Origin: Phycisphaerae bacterium
GTDB lineage: Bacteria; Planctomycetota; Phycisphaerae; Phycisphaerales; UBA1924
Assembly (NCBI GenBank): GCA_030426395.1
Contig: JAUHYE010000020.1
Location: forward strand, 1-40,849
Direction: 5' to 3'
DNA: 40,849 nucleotides
Both the position numbers and the translations under genes were made by a program. This document shows positions 16,674 to 27,143 of the stretch, piece by piece. Within the stretch, counting starts at the first letter, position 1. Each line of letters begins with the position of its first letter. The notes under the pieces were generated by a model. That model saw only the letters and a program-made list of their open reading frames with translations, ran no database searches and was not told the DNA's origin.

Positions 16674-18269
16674 TTACGGCAGGTTCACCACCTGCCCCAC
16701 GATCCGCCCCAGCCCCAGTTCCACCGCCGGCTTGGCCAGCAGCACCAGCACCGTCGCGATCGCCAGCGAGGGGCCATAGGGCATCGCCCGGCCCACGCCG
16801 CGGCTGAGCGAGAGGCTGTAGAAGGTGAGCAATATACCCACGAACGCGGCCACGAAGAAGGCCAGTACCGAGTCGATCCAGCCCACGCATGCGCCGACAG
16901 CGGCCATCAGGTGGACATCGCCCAGGCCCATGGCCTCCTTGCCGAAGCCGAGGCTTCCAAAGAGCCTGACGGCCCACACCACGCCGCCGCCGACGAGGTA
17001 GCCCAGCAGCGAGCCGCCCAGGGCGTCGAGCCAGACGGGGCACATGGTCTCGATCGAGCCGGACAGCATGAAGCCCACGATGGCCAGCACGACCGGCGGC
17101 GCGAGGAAGGCCATCTCCTTGACCATCTCTCGCCGGGCGTGGGGATAGGCGATCCAGACTTCCGCGTCGCTGGGGTCTTCCGCTTTGGTGCTGGCGGACT
17201 TCGCCACCGGCCCGCCCTCGCCGACGACCTCCTCGGTGGCATCCGTCTTGGACGCGGGCACGAACAGCCGCAACGGGAAGCCCGCGACGATCGGCCCGAC
17301 AGCAGCGCCGATGATCAGGCCGATGCCCGGCGGGGAACCCACGACACGGGCGATGATCGCCCCGGCGATGGCGCACAGGATCACGGTGGCCACGATGACC
17401 GCCGGCCCGCGAAGCCAGCCGGTCTGGGGTCGCCACTGGCCGGTGTCCGACGCGTCGAGTTCCTCGAGCGTGGGCAGCGGGGGCAGGCCCTTCTCCTTGC
17501 GGTGTGCCTCTTCCCACTCCATCGCGTCGGCGAAGCTGCGGCCGATGAGCTTGAGCTTCACCAGCACCAGCGAGATGCCCAGACCGACGATGCCGCCGAC
17601 ACCGATGCCCACGCTCGCCCAGCCATACGTCGGGATGGGCCAGCGCCACGACATCTCGCCGCCCGGCATTGGGTACTCCAACCCTTTCACGCTGAGGAAC
17701 ACGCCGTACCCCGTGTGGATGAGCACGCCGGCCAGCGTGGCGAACCACGGCAGCACCAGCGGGATCATTGTGGTCTTCAGATCGGTCAGCGTCATCGCCA
17801 GCAGCGACCCAAGCAACAGCAGCACGATGGCGAACATGGGGGCCGAGTGCTTCGGCACGCCGTTGAAGCGATCGACGTCGGCCCAGTCTGGCGCCAGCGT
17901 AGCCAGGTTCAGGCCCAGGACATCGAAGCCCGAGCTCGTGCCCGAGTACGCGGGGATGAGGTACCACGCGATGAAGAACGTCGCGAACAGGCTGGCGGCG
18001 AACAACTCGACCAGCGGGTACTCGGGCGAGATCGGCGTCTTGCAATACCGGCACCTGCCGCGCAGGAACAGCCAGCCGAAGATCGGGATGTTGTCCTTCC
18101 AGCGGAGCTTCGTGGAGCACACCGGGCAGCGCGAGGGCGGCGTGACCACGCCGATGCCCCGCGGCAGGCGGTACGCCAGCACATTGATGAGCGAGCCCAC
18201 GCACGCCCCGAAGGCGAACACGAACAACAGGGTGGCGACCCTGGGAAGGATGATGACGAGGTCGTGCAC
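16674..18269 (-). CDS. Prepilin peptidase (A24), with large insertion
   Basis: A bifunctional type IV prepilin leader peptidase/N-methylase of the inner membrane. The N-terminal domain has GACVGSLINVLAYRLPRG (21-38) and the zinc tetracysteine RCPVCSTKL / RCRYCKTPI (Cys48, 51, 73, 76). The peptidase aspartates are Asp163 (LTDLKTTMIP) and Asp451 in the GxGD motif (MGLGDVHLMAAVG). Family members have about 60 residues between these; here there are 288, because about 220 residues containing at least four extra hydrophobic segments and a soluble Glu/Lys-rich loop (250-288) are inserted. Total length is 531 against the usual 250-300. It lies 46 bp after xseB. Pilins and assembly ATPases are not in the window. 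Confidence 0.9.
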   Translation of the reverse strand: MHDLVIILPRVATLLFVFAFGACVGSLINVLAYRLPRGIGVVTPPSRCPVCSTKLRWKDNIPIFGWLFLRGRCRYCKTPISPEYPLVELFAASLFATFFIAWYLIPAYSGTSSGFDVLGLNLATLAPDWADVDRFNGVPKHSAPMFAIVLLLLGSLLAMTLTDLKTTMIPLVLPWFATLAGVLIHTGYGVFLSVKGLEYPMPGGEMSWRWPIPTYGWASVGIGVGGIVGLGISLVLVKLKLIGRSFADAMEWEEAHRKEKGLPPLPTLEELDASDTGQWRPQTGWLRGPAVIVATVILCAIAGAIIARVVGSPPGIGLIIGAAVGPIVAGFPLRLFVPASKTDATEEVVGEGGPVAKSASTKAEDPSDAEVWIAYPHARREMVKEMAFLAPPVVLAIVGFMLSGSIETMCPVWLDALGGSLLGYLVGGGVVWAVRLFGSLGFGKEAMGLGDVHLMAAVGACVGWIDSVLAFFVAAFVGILLTFYSLSLSRGVGRAMPYGPSLAIATVLVLLAKPAVELGLGRIVGQVVNLP

Positions 18270-18315
18270 GCGGCTCTGGCTCCCGGGGGGCTATCGGCGA
18301 TATCGGGCCGTCTGA

Positions 18316-18573
18316 TCAATCGCCCTTCTTGTTCGATGGGGCTGCCCGGGCTTCCGCTTCGAGTTTGCCCGTCACGTCCTCGATGCGCTGCTCGGCGTCC
18401 TTGAGCATCCCGCGACAGCGGGCCAGGAGCCGCACGCCCTTCTCGTACTCGCCGATGGATCGCTCCAGCCCGCTCTGGCCGGTCTCGATGCGCTCGATGA
18501 TGGCCTCGACCTCGGCCAGGGCCTCCTCGAAGGTCGGCTCGGGCGTCTCTTGTTTGGGTTTCTTCTCGGCCAT
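18316..18573 (-). CDS. xseB: Exodeoxyribonuclease VII small subunit
   Basis: 85 residues of the XseB family, which binds several copies per large subunit to form exonuclease VII. The core FEEALAEVEAIIERIETGQSGLERSIGEYEKGVRLLARCRGML... is typical: two helices with the conserved L-E-S/R-x2-EYE-G motif. A Lys-rich tail ends it. Two in-frame ATGs are possible: 18579 overlaps the xseA stop (TGATG), but 18573 has AAAGG 9 nt upstream against 3 nt for the first, so 18573 is chosen. Co-transcribed with xseA. Confidence 0.92.
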   Translation of the reverse strand: MAEKKPKQETPEPTFEEALAEVEAIIERIETGQSGLERSIGEYEKGVRLLARCRGMLKDAEQRIEDVTGKLEAEARAAPSNKKGD

Positions 18574-18578
18574 GAGCA

Positions 18579-20084
18579 TCAACCTTTCGAATCGGGAGTC
18601 GGTTCGCCGAACAGGTCCATCTGCGGCGCGGGGTCGTCCTTGGGTGCCCGCTTGAGCGCTGCGGGCTGCTTCTTTGGCGGCGCACCGGCAACGGTCGAGC
18701 GTACCCGTCCCTCGGCCAGCGTGGTGACCAGTTCATCCCCGGGCGACACCGCCGAAGCCGACCGCACGAGCCGACCATCGGCCAGCGTGGTATAGGAATA
18801 CCCCCGAGCCAGCACGCCCTGCGGCCCCACCGCCCGGAGTTGCCGCTCGCTGGAATCCAGCTTCCGCTGCTCGCTCTCCAGCCTCTGCGCCACGGCTCGC
18901 TCCAGCCGGTCGGCCATGTGATCCAACCGCTGCGCGCGGCGGGCCAACTCCGCCGCAGGCTTGTGGGCGTCGAGCCTGGCGCTCAGGCGCTCGAGCCGCA
19001 GCGTGGCGTAATGGAGCTTTGCCCGCGTCCGATCAGCCAGCCGATCGGCGGCGCGATCCGCCCGTGCGCGCGCGTCGGCGGTGATGCTCAGCGGGTTGGC
19101 CAGCGGTCGCCGACGCGACAAGGCTTCGATCGCGCGCCTCGCATCGGCGGTCCGCCTCAGCAACGCGCCACGCAGGCGCGCATGGGCGATGTCGACCTGT
19201 TCGAGCAGCTTGTCGCCGTCGGGGGTCAATCGCATCGCCGCCTGCGTGGGCGTGGCGGCCCGCACGTCGGCGACGAGTTCGGCAATGGTCGTGTCGGTCT
19301 CGTGCCCGATGGCGGCGACGACGGGCACGGGGCACTTCAGGATCGCCTCGGCCAGCGCCCGGTCGTTGAACGCCCACAAGTCCTCGGCCGACCCGCCGCC
19401 GCGGGTGATGATGACCGCATCGATGCCCATGGCCCTGTGATTTCGCGACAACACGATCAACTTGGCGCGCAACTCGGCGGCGGCCGACTCGCCCTGCACG
19501 CGGGCGTCGACCAACGCAATCTCCACGGCCGGGCAACGCCGCCGCATGGTGTCCAGCACGTCCTGCAACGCCGCCGAGCTGCGGCTCGTGATGACCGCCA
19601 CACGCCTGGGGAACGTCGGCAGCGGCCGCTTACGGACCTCGTCGAACCAGCCCAGGCCGCGCAATTCCTCGCAGAGCTGCTTGAACGCCAAGTCGAGCGC
19701 GCCGGCCCCGACGGGCTGGGCGTTGGTGCCGATGAGCGAGAGCTTGCCCGCCTTGGCGTAGAACTCAAGCGACCCCGTGACGACGACCTCGAGTCCGTCG
19801 CGCAGCACCACCCGGTGCTTGCGCACGACGTTGGCAAACAGCACGCAGGCGATGACCGCCTCGCCGTCCTTGAGGTCGAAGTACAGGTGCGTGCGCTCGC
19901 GCAGGCCGCTGACCTCGCCCACCACGCGCAGCGGGCTCGCCACGCCGCGGCGGATGGCCCCGTCGACCAGTGCCGCCAGCTCGCGCACGCGCATCGGTGC
20001 GTCGGCGGCCCTCGCCGGCCCCGGCGCCTCGGGCTCGCGCGGCTTGGCGGCCATCTTGGATGGGTCGAAGAGCGGGCGCGTCAC
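18579..20084 (-). CDS. xseA: Exodeoxyribonuclease VII large subunit
   Basis: 501 residues. With XseB it forms an exonuclease that degrades single-stranded DNA into short oligonucleotides in repair. An N-terminal OB-fold (about 32-125, VVGEVSGLRERTHLYFDLKD) binds DNA. The catalytic domain has FPRRVAVITSRSSAALQD (159-175), RGGGSAEDLWAFND (228-241) and GHETDTTIAELVADVRAATPTQAA (260-283), all conserved. A long Arg-rich coiled coil and the C-terminal GYSYTTLADGRLVRSA / GDELVTTLAEGRVRSTV strand follow, as in the family. The start is GTG 20084, in an RPLFDPSKM context; ATG 20054 is possible. Neither has a good SD. Confidence 0.94.
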   Translation of the reverse strand: MTRPLFDPSKMAAKPREPEAPGPARAADAPMRVRELAALVDGAIRRGVASPLRVVGEVSGLRERTHLYFDLKDGEAVIACVLFANVVRKHRVVLRDGLEVVVTGSLEFYAKAGKLSLIGTNAQPVGAGALDLAFKQLCEELRGLGWFDEVRKRPLPTFPRRVAVITSRSSAALQDVLDTMRRRCPAVEIALVDARVQGESAAAELRAKLIVLSRNHRAMGIDAVIITRGGGSAEDLWAFNDRALAEAILKCPVPVVAAIGHETDTTIAELVADVRAATPTQAAMRLTPDGDKLLEQVDIAHARLRGALLRRTADARRAIEALSRRRPLANPLSITADARARADRAADRLADRTRAKLHYATLRLERLSARLDAHKPAAELARRAQRLDHMADRLERAVAQRLESEQRKLDSSERQLRAVGPQGVLARGYSYTTLADGRLVRSASAVSPGDELVTTLAEGRVRSTVAGAPPKKQPAALKRAPKDDPAPQMDLFGEPTPDSKG

Positions 20085-20101
20085 GGGGGATTATCGCACC
20101 C

Positions 20102-20132
20102 AAAAGAGAGGGCCCCACCTTGCGGCGAGGCC
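20102..20132 (-). terminator. Intrinsic terminator with GNRA loop after secreted-protein gene
   Basis: In minus-strand RNA, GGCCUCGCC (20132-20124) pairs with GGUGGGGCC (20119-20111) using two G-U wobbles around a GCAA tetraloop, followed by CUCUCUUUUG. The wobbles pair only on this strand, which fixes the direction. It separates the secreted-protein gene from xseA. Confidence 0.8.
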
Positions 20133-20195
20133 CCCCAGGCAAAGAAGGAGAACGCTTCTCGGGATTCCTACGCGAGCGGAACCGCTCGGATTCGG

Positions 20196-20846
20196 TCAGT
20201 CGGCCGACGCAACGGTCGTATCGGCCTTCTCGTCGGTCTGGCTCTCGGTCTGGTCTTCGGGCTGGTCCTGGGCCACCTCGGTTTCTGCCGAGGCCGAGGC
20301 ACGGACGCTGGCCTCGTGGGCCTTCATCCGCTCCAGGGCGGCGACCAGTTGGGACCGATCGGCCCGCTGCGGGGCCTGCACGCGGAAGCCGCCCCCGCCG
20401 CTGGCACCCTCGGGCATGCGGATGGTCGCGCGCGGCGTGATGGCGGTGCGCTCACCTTCGGCACGCTCGCCGGCGTGCGAGGTCACGGCCGCGTTCTCAC
20501 GCAGCCAGGCCAGGCGAGCCTCTTCGAGCCGGTCGGCCACATACCGCTGCCCGCGGACGAACCCGTTGGTGACGCGGCTGTAGTTGCGGATGGTGCCGTC
20601 GACACGGATCTCGAATCGGGCCGGGTCGTTCTGACGCTCGTTGGGGTCGATCATGAAGCGCTGGAACGGGTTCAGGCGGTCGAGCGTGGGCACCTCCACG
20701 ACGATGTGGGTCGGTTGCTCGGCATCGTCGCCGGCCGTGGCGGCCTGGACGGTGCGAACGTCGCTCACGGGGTGGAGCCCTTGGGCCAAGGCGGCAGGAG
20801 CCGCCGCGCCGAGGGCCATCAATGCGATAGCAATCGTGTTCTTCAT
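20196..20846 (-). CDS. Secreted protein of unknown function
   Basis: 216 residues with a clear signal peptide (MKNTIAIALMALGAAAPAALA, cleavage before QG). The mature part has a mixed alpha/beta stretch (THIVVEVPTLDRLNPFQRFMI ... RFEIRVDGTIRNYSRVTNGFVRGQRYVADRLEEARLAWL), a Gly-rich turn (SGGGG) and an acidic Gln/Glu/Asp tail that is probably disordered. ATG 20846 is chosen over an earlier one because the signal peptide begins there and GGAG lies about 10 nt upstream. No family recognised. It is monocistronic, with its own terminator downstream and a 155-bp gap upstream that shows no clear promoter. Confidence 0.75.
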   Translation of the reverse strand: MKNTIAIALMALGAAAPAALAQGLHPVSDVRTVQAATAGDDAEQPTHIVVEVPTLDRLNPFQRFMIDPNERQNDPARFEIRVDGTIRNYSRVTNGFVRGQRYVADRLEEARLAWLRENAAVTSHAGERAEGERTAITPRATIRMPEGASGGGGFRVQAPQRADRSQLVAALERMKAHEASVRASASAETEVAQDQPEDQTESQTDEKADTTVASAD

Positions 20847-21001
20847 GTCTTTGACTCTCCGTCTTTGCCACCCTCCGGGCGGCAAGGTCGATCTCCCTGC
20901 ACGGGACTATTCAACCGCATAAACCGACCTGTTGCAAGGCTTTATGCGCAATCGACACAAATTCTCTCAAGTACCCGCCCGGGCGATCGTCAGGGCCTGA
21001 T

Positions 21002-22093
21002 TTATCCGGACTTGCCCGCCAGCATGCCCTCGTACAGGGTCTGCACGGCGGCCACGTGGGCGTTGCCAGCATGAAATCGCTCGATGGCGGAGAAGCCCGC
21101 CGACCGCCGCTCATCGGCCAGTCGCTTGTCTTCGAAGACGCGGCGGAGTTCCTCGGTCCAGCGATCGGGGTCTCCCGGATCGAGTTGGGTCACGCCGTAG
21201 TCGCTGCTGAGTTCGTCGATGACCGGATCGGTGACGGCGGCAACCAGGACGCCGTGGGCGTGGGCGTCGAGCACGATGCTGCGATGCTCGCGGAGTGCGT
21301 CGGGCAAAAGGAGCGCGTCGACCCGCAGGACCGGGTCGCGCCGGGCCTCGACGGTGGGCACGAAGCTCACGTGCTCGGCCAGCGCGAGCCGTTCGACGAC
21401 CGTGCGCAAGTGGGCATGGTGGGCGGCATCGGCGTCGGCGAAGATCAGCGGCGGCTCGTCGCCATCGAGCCGGACACGCGACAGGGCCTCGAGCGCGTGC
21501 GCCCAGTTCGCGCGATCCTGCCCCGTGCCCGCGATCAGGACGGCCGGGCGGTCGCCGCCGGCCATGGGCTTGTCGGCGGGCCTCGCGTCTTCGGCGTGCA
21601 CCCCCCAGCGCACCAGGCGAAGGTGGCGGCTGTCGAGCTTGCGCAGGCAGCGACGCTCGAGCCCCGCACCGGGCACGCTGGCGATGACCTTGTCGTCGAC
21701 GCTGTCGAGGTGGGCCCCGCCCAGGGCGTCGGCCAGGTGCGCGTTGAAGACCTCCAGCACCAGCCCGGCGCCCAGCATTCCGGCGACCTCGAAGCCCAGG
21801 CTCCAGGCGTGCTCGCCGAAGACGTGGACGAGCGCGATGCCCTCGCCCGGGCCGGCCTTGAGCGCGCTCTGGGCCAGATCCCTCGCGCGGATCGACAGGG
21901 GCGGCAGCGGGCCGCTGGGAACATAGCCGATGGCTTGCGAGAACACGCGGCCGTCGAGCAGTTCGGGCAGGGTGTTGGGAACGGCATGGAGCACGCGCAC
22001 GCCGTCGGTCACCAGGCCCACTTCGAGCCTGGCGAGCATGTCGCGCTCGCGCGAGGCGAAGTCTTCGTCGGCCAGGATCATGACGGCGGGCAT
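21002..22093 (-). CDS. Glycosyltransferase-like GT-B protein
   Basis: 363 residues with GT-B layout: an N-terminal Rossmann-like half (MILADEDFASRERDMLARLEVGLVTDGVRVLHAVPN... ALVHVFGEHAWSLGFEVAGMLGAGLVLEVFNAH) and a C-terminal half (PAVLIAGTGQDRANWAHALEAL ... LAEHVSFVPTVEARRDPVLRVDALLLPDALREHRSIVLDAHAHGVLVAA) like the donor-binding part of family-4 enzymes. The usual E-x7-E motif is degenerate (LLPDALREHRSIVLDAHAHG), so activity is uncertain. It lies 31 bp after oppD on the same strand and is probably co-transcribed with the importer. Its donor and acceptor cannot be inferred. Confidence 0.65.
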   Translation of the reverse strand: MPAVMILADEDFASRERDMLARLEVGLVTDGVRVLHAVPNTLPELLDGRVFSQAIGYVPSGPLPPLSIRARDLAQSALKAGPGEGIALVHVFGEHAWSLGFEVAGMLGAGLVLEVFNAHLADALGGAHLDSVDDKVIASVPGAGLERRCLRKLDSRHLRLVRWGVHAEDARPADKPMAGGDRPAVLIAGTGQDRANWAHALEALSRVRLDGDEPPLIFADADAAHHAHLRTVVERLALAEHVSFVPTVEARRDPVLRVDALLLPDALREHRSIVLDAHAHGVLVAAVTDPVIDELSSDYGVTQLDPGDPDRWTEELRRVFEDKRLADERRSAGFSAIERFHAGNAHVAAVQTLYEGMLAGKSG

Positions 22094-22124
22094 GGCGCCT
22101 CGCTTGTGCGGTTTGGTCGCGGCG

Positions 22125-23267
<1,143 letters not shown>

Positions 23268-23322
23268 GTCGGGACTCCCTGATCGTCGGGCTCGGTCGTC
23301 TGCAAAGCGGGTGCGGGCGGGG

Positions 23323-25554
23323 TCACACGCGGGCCTTCTTGAGCTTGGGGTCGATGGCGTCGCGCAATGCCTCGCCGATGAGGTTGTAGCTCAGCACGGT
23401 CAGGAAGATGGCAAAGCCCGGGAAGATCGCCAGCCACCACAAGAACTTGCCCACCTGGTTGTTGGCGTCACTCAACAACTGGCCCCAGCTGGCCTGGCCG
23501 GCGGGCCCAAGGCCCAGGTAGCTCAGCACGGCTTCGGCCAAAATCGCCGCGGCAATGGCGAACGAGGCGTCGACAAGCACGGGCGTCACGCCGTTGGGCA
23601 GCATGTGCTTGAACAGCACGCTCCTCAACGGCAGGCCCACCGCCCTGGCCGACTGCACGAAGTCCTGCCCCCGAAGCTTGTAGAACTCGGCGCGGATGAA
23701 GCGGGCACTGCCCGTCCAAGTGACGCATCCGATGATGGCCATCATCACATATGTATTGCGCGGAAGCACGGCTGCCGCGACGATCAGCAGGAACAGCAGC
23801 GGGATGGCCATGAAGATCTCCACCACGCGGTAGAGCAGCATGTCGACCCAGCCGCCGAAGTAGCCCATCAGCGCCCCGACCGTCACACCGATGACCACGG
23901 CGATGGCGGTGCTCACCAGGCCGATGGAGATCGACAGTCGGCAGGCGTGCAGGAGCTGGCTGAGCAGGTCCTGGCCCTTGGAGTCGGTACCCAGCACGTA
24001 GGCCGGGCCGGGGCGCGCCTCGAGCAGTTTCATGGCGTCGGCCACGGTCATCTCGGGGTTGGCGGCGGCGGCTTCCTCGACCGCGGCGAATGCTTCTTGG
24101 GGGTTGCTGGGCAGCGAGTCGGACGCGAACCGAAGGTTGGCACGGATGGCGGCCAGTACCTCGTCGTCGAGGGGCATGTCCTCCACCTCCACGCCGGTCT
24201 CGCGGGAACGGTCGCTCAAGTCGACGTCTTCCAGGCCCTTAAGCACCTGCGAATAAACGTTGCTGCCCGGGTCGAGAAGGTCGACCGCGGTGCCGCCCTG
24301 CTGGGGCGACCACGGGATGATGGTGTACATCGCGCTGGCCTGGCCGCGAGCCTCCTGCGCGACGTAGCGGAAGTCGGGCAACGGCGTCGACCACCGCACC
24401 GCCATGAGGGCGAACATCACCACGCCGACAAGCGCGGTCACACCGGCGCGTTGGGTGAGCTTGTTGAGCGGATGGACCACGAGGAACAGCAGAGCAACCA
24501 CCGAGGCGATGCCCAGAGCGGCGATGAATTCGAAGTAGGGCTTGAGCTCGAACGCACGCAACCACGGAGCTGCATCACGCTCGGATGCGGCGCCGCTGAC
24601 GATCGAGTGCACCAGCAGCGTCAACCCCGCCTGGAGTGACACGGTGAGCAGCACCTTGGCTCGCAAGCCTCGAGTGCCCTGCACGCCGTTCCACTTGGGG
24701 ATGAGCAGCACCATGGCTCCCACCGCCCCGATGAGCAGGGCGAGGTCGACAACCGTGAGGAACCGCAGCATGGGCGAGGTGACCGGGGCCTCGCTATCAA
24801 CGCCCGCAGCCAGGCCGATGAGCGAGCCGATGGCGATGATCCAGATGAGCGGCGTGGTGAGCATGCGCAACCGGCGCGAGAGCTCGAACGTGCTGGCGGC
24901 CCACACCAAACCGATGGCCACGGCGAGGTTGAAGATGATCTGGAAGCCAAAGCTGGTCTGCACGCCGTCTTCGGGCTTACCCAGCAGGAAGTGGGCGAAA
25001 CTGTTGAACGGTGCGCCTTCTTCTTCGGGGACGACCTGCCCGACATAGAACCGGGCGTACACGGCCAGTAGGAACACAACAGTGGGCACGATCGCCAATC
25101 CCGCGCGCGCCGCTGGGTGCAGGCGTTGGGGCGCGAAGACCCATGCCGCCGACCAGACAAGCGTGGACAGGATGAGCAGAGCGCCCTCGAACGAACCGAT
25201 GGCGCCGCCCAGCCCGCCGAGCAGCTTGCCCATCGGGCTCACGTCGGGCTCGGCGACCATCAGGATGGGGTGCCCGTTGGCCACCAGCGGCGCGAACACC
25301 GCAAAGAAGGCCACCATGCCGACCCAGACGATGCCAAGCACGGCACCGGGACGCTTGAACACCTGCTTCCAGGCCTCGGTCCAGAAGCCCTCGGCCGGGC
25401 GATGGCCGATGCCCTGCATCAGGTGCACGCCGGTGACGGCCGTTAGCTCGTCGGCCGACGAGATCTCGTCGGGGGAGCGCATCTCCTTGCCCGGGTCGTC
25501 CATTGGGCCCGGCACGCCGCCGACGTCGCTCGATGTGGTCGGTTCGTTCTTCAT
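23323..25554 (-). CDS. Oligopeptide ABC permease (OppC type) with eight-helix insertion
   Basis: 743 residues against about 300 for normal OppC/DppC. The ends are canonical. Residues 56-92 hold the N-terminal region and first helix ([24 protein letters not shown]). Residues 519-743 hold [28 protein letters not shown], the transport helices, the ATPase-coupling EAA loop ([22 protein letters not shown], 634-655) and the end [16 protein letters not shown]. Between them, where the family has about 50 periplasmic residues, lie about 425. They include eight predicted helices (near 122-140, 151-170, 203-221, 232-250, 262-285, 299-319, 341-361, 371-387) and a soluble acidic segment (390-518). An even helix number preserves topology. 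Its ATG overlaps the oppB stop (TGATG). Confidence 0.9.
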   Translation of the reverse strand: MKNEPTTSSDVGGVPGPMDDPGKEMRSPDEISSADELTAVTGVHLMQGIGHRPAEGFWTEAWKQVFKRPGAVLGIVWVGMVAFFAVFAPLVANGHPILMVAEPDVSPMGKLLGGLGGAIGSFEGALLILSTLVWSAAWVFAPQRLHPAARAGLAIVPTVVFLLAVYARFYVGQVVPEEEGAPFNSFAHFLLGKPEDGVQTSFGFQIIFNLAVAIGLVWAASTFELSRRLRMLTTPLIWIIAIGSLIGLAAGVDSEAPVTSPMLRFLTVVDLALLIGAVGAMVLLIPKWNGVQGTRGLRAKVLLTVSLQAGLTLLVHSIVSGAASERDAAPWLRAFELKPYFEFIAALGIASVVALLFLVVHPLNKLTQRAGVTALVGVVMFALMAVRWSTPLPDFRYVAQEARGQASAMYTIIPWSPQQGGTAVDLLDPGSNVYSQVLKGLEDVDLSDRSRETGVEVEDMPLDDEVLAAIRANLRFASDSLPSNPQEAFAAVEEAAAANPEMTVADAMKLLEARPGPAYVLGTDSKGQDLLSQLLHACRLSISIGLVSTAIAVVIGVTVGALMGYFGGWVDMLLYRVVEIFMAIPLLFLLIVAAAVLPRNTYVMMAIIGCVTWTGSARFIRAEFYKLRGQDFVQSARAVGLPLRSVLFKHMLPNGVTPVLVDASFAIAAAILAEAVLSYLGLGPAGQASWGQLLSDANNQVGKFLWWLAIFPGFAIFLTVLSYNLIGEALRDAIDPKLKKARV

Positions 25555-27089
25555 CAGTCGTAGGAGATCCGTGGGTCGGCCAGGGCGTAAAGGACGTCGG
25601 CCAGCAGCAGGGCGAGCATGTTCACGAGCCCGACGATCAGGGCATTGGCCAGCAGCAACTCGCGATCGCGCAGATTGATCGCATCGACGATCAGGCTGCC
25701 CATGCCCGGGACGCTGAAGATGGCCTCGATGACCACCGACCCGCCCAGCATGGCCGGGAAGATCGAGACGAACATGGTGATGATCGGCAGCAGGCTGTTG
25801 CGGAACACGTGGCGGAAGACCACGTCCTTGCGCGACACGCCCTTGGCCTTGGCCGTGCGGACGTAGTCGGCGTTGAAGTTCTCGAGCATCGCGGCGCGCG
25901 TCTGCTTACTGAGAATAGCAAAGCCTGTGTAGACCAGACAGCCCACGGGAAGAACAAGATGCCAGAGCGTGTCGAGGATGAACCCGCGCTGCCACTCGCC
26001 TCCAACCGTCTGCGGGAGCATTGACATCTTCTCGGACTCGGCAGAGTGCAGGCCCGTCACTGGGAAAGCGCCCAGGTAGTCGTTGCTGGCCAGGAAGCCC
26101 ACAGCCAGCACACCCGCCCACACGACCGGGATGGACCAGAGCGCGACATAGAGCGCGCCCAGCCCGACGTCGAGCAAGGAGCCTTGTCGGCTGGCCGCCA
26201 TGACGCCCGAAGGGATTGCCACGAAGTAGATGATCGGGACGGCCAGCAGGTTCAGCAGCAGCGTGACGGGCAAGGCCTCGGCGATGAGCGACGACACGGG
26301 ACGGGACCGCGCGAAGCTCATGCCCAGGTCGGGCGCCGCCACCGAAACCGTGCCGGGGATGATCGGCACGCCGGCCTGGCGGAACATCTTCGCGTCGAAG
26401 ACCGCCTGCGAGCGCGCCGTCGCGTTGAGCAATCGCTCGTATTCGGTCATCATCTCGGTGGCACGGGTCTCGGCGGTCTGCCACAGCTGCTCGTCGGCGT
26501 TCTCGAAGGCGGCCTTGCCGATGCGCTCGGCCGGGGCGGGCCTGATCTGCCCACGGTCCTTGACGGCGTCGGCACGGTCGAGCACCTTGGCGATGTCGCC
26601 CATGGCGATCTCGAACCGGGTCCGGGCGCCCAGGAAGCCGGCTCGCGCCTGGGCGTAGTCGCCCGCCGCCCGGCGGTAGATCTGGGCCTGCGCGTCGACC
26701 TCGGCGGGCACGACGACCGCGTCGGCCGGCCGAGCCTGGGGCAGTTCCTGGACGAACCACTGCCAGAGGGGCGGGTCTTCGATCTCTTTGGGCTCGCTGA
26801 ACCGCTCACCGCCGGGCGTGAACTGGTCTCGCGCGCCGAACTTGACCGGGCTGACGCGCCCGAGCCAACGCACATATTGCACCAGGACCGGCGCATCCAG
26901 GCCGTAGCGGTCTTCGAGGTAGGCGCGCTGCTGGGCGACGCTACCCGAGTCCATCTGCCCGCCGCCGGAGACCTGGAGCGCCGCGCCGACACCGCCGGGG
27001 CTCATGGCCACCAGCATGAAGATGAGCAGCGTCATGCCGATCAGTGTCGGAACCATGAGCAGCAGTCGTCGGATGATGTACGTGGTCAT
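25554..27089 (-). CDS. Oligopeptide ABC permease (OppB type) with periplasmic insertion
   Basis: 511 residues against about 310 for normal OppB/DppB. The first helix (YIIRRLLLMVPTLIGMTLLIFMLV, 4-27) and the loop RYGLDAPVLVQYVRWLG (61-77) are standard. The canonical sequence resumes at DLGMSFARSRPVSSLIAEALPVTLLLN (254-280) and runs through the EAA loop (YVRTAKAKGVSRKDVVFRHVFRNSLLP) to ALADPRISYD. About 170 residues (85-253) are inserted in the periplasmic loop. They are Ala/Arg/Glu-rich and mostly helical (131-235), so a docking domain or coiled coil is likely. It lies 54 bp after the binding-protein gene and is coupled to oppC. Confidence 0.9.
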   Translation of the reverse strand: MTTYIIRRLLLMVPTLIGMTLLIFMLVAMSPGGVGAALQVSGGGQMDSGSVAQQRAYLEDRYGLDAPVLVQYVRWLGRVSPVKFGARDQFTPGGERFSEPKEIEDPPLWQWFVQELPQARPADAVVVPAEVDAQAQIYRRAAGDYAQARAGFLGARTRFEIAMGDIAKVLDRADAVKDRGQIRPAPAERIGKAAFENADEQLWQTAETRATEMMTEYERLLNATARSQAVFDAKMFRQAGVPIIPGTVSVAAPDLGMSFARSRPVSSLIAEALPVTLLLNLLAVPIIYFVAIPSGVMAASRQGSLLDVGLGALYVALWSIPVVWAGVLAVGFLASNDYLGAFPVTGLHSAESEKMSMLPQTVGGEWQRGFILDTLWHLVLPVGCLVYTGFAILSKQTRAAMLENFNADYVRTAKAKGVSRKDVVFRHVFRNSLLPIITMFVSIFPAMLGGSVVIEAIFSVPGMGSLIVDAINLRDRELLLANALIVGLVNMLALLLADVLYALADPRISYD

Positions 27090-27143
27090 AGGCGGGCGTG
27101 CTCGGGTGGCGGAAGGTCCGGGGGCGTCGGCGGGAAGGCGAGC

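Noticed and set aside
16602..18404. 600-codon plus-strand frame opposite the prepilin peptidase
   Set aside because: Antisense shadow: His/Gln/Arg-rich, while the opposite strand has intact catalytic motifs.
18840..21074. 744-codon plus-strand frame opposite xseA and the secreted-protein gene
   Set aside because: It spans two genes and a terminator on the other strand and has no domain similarity.
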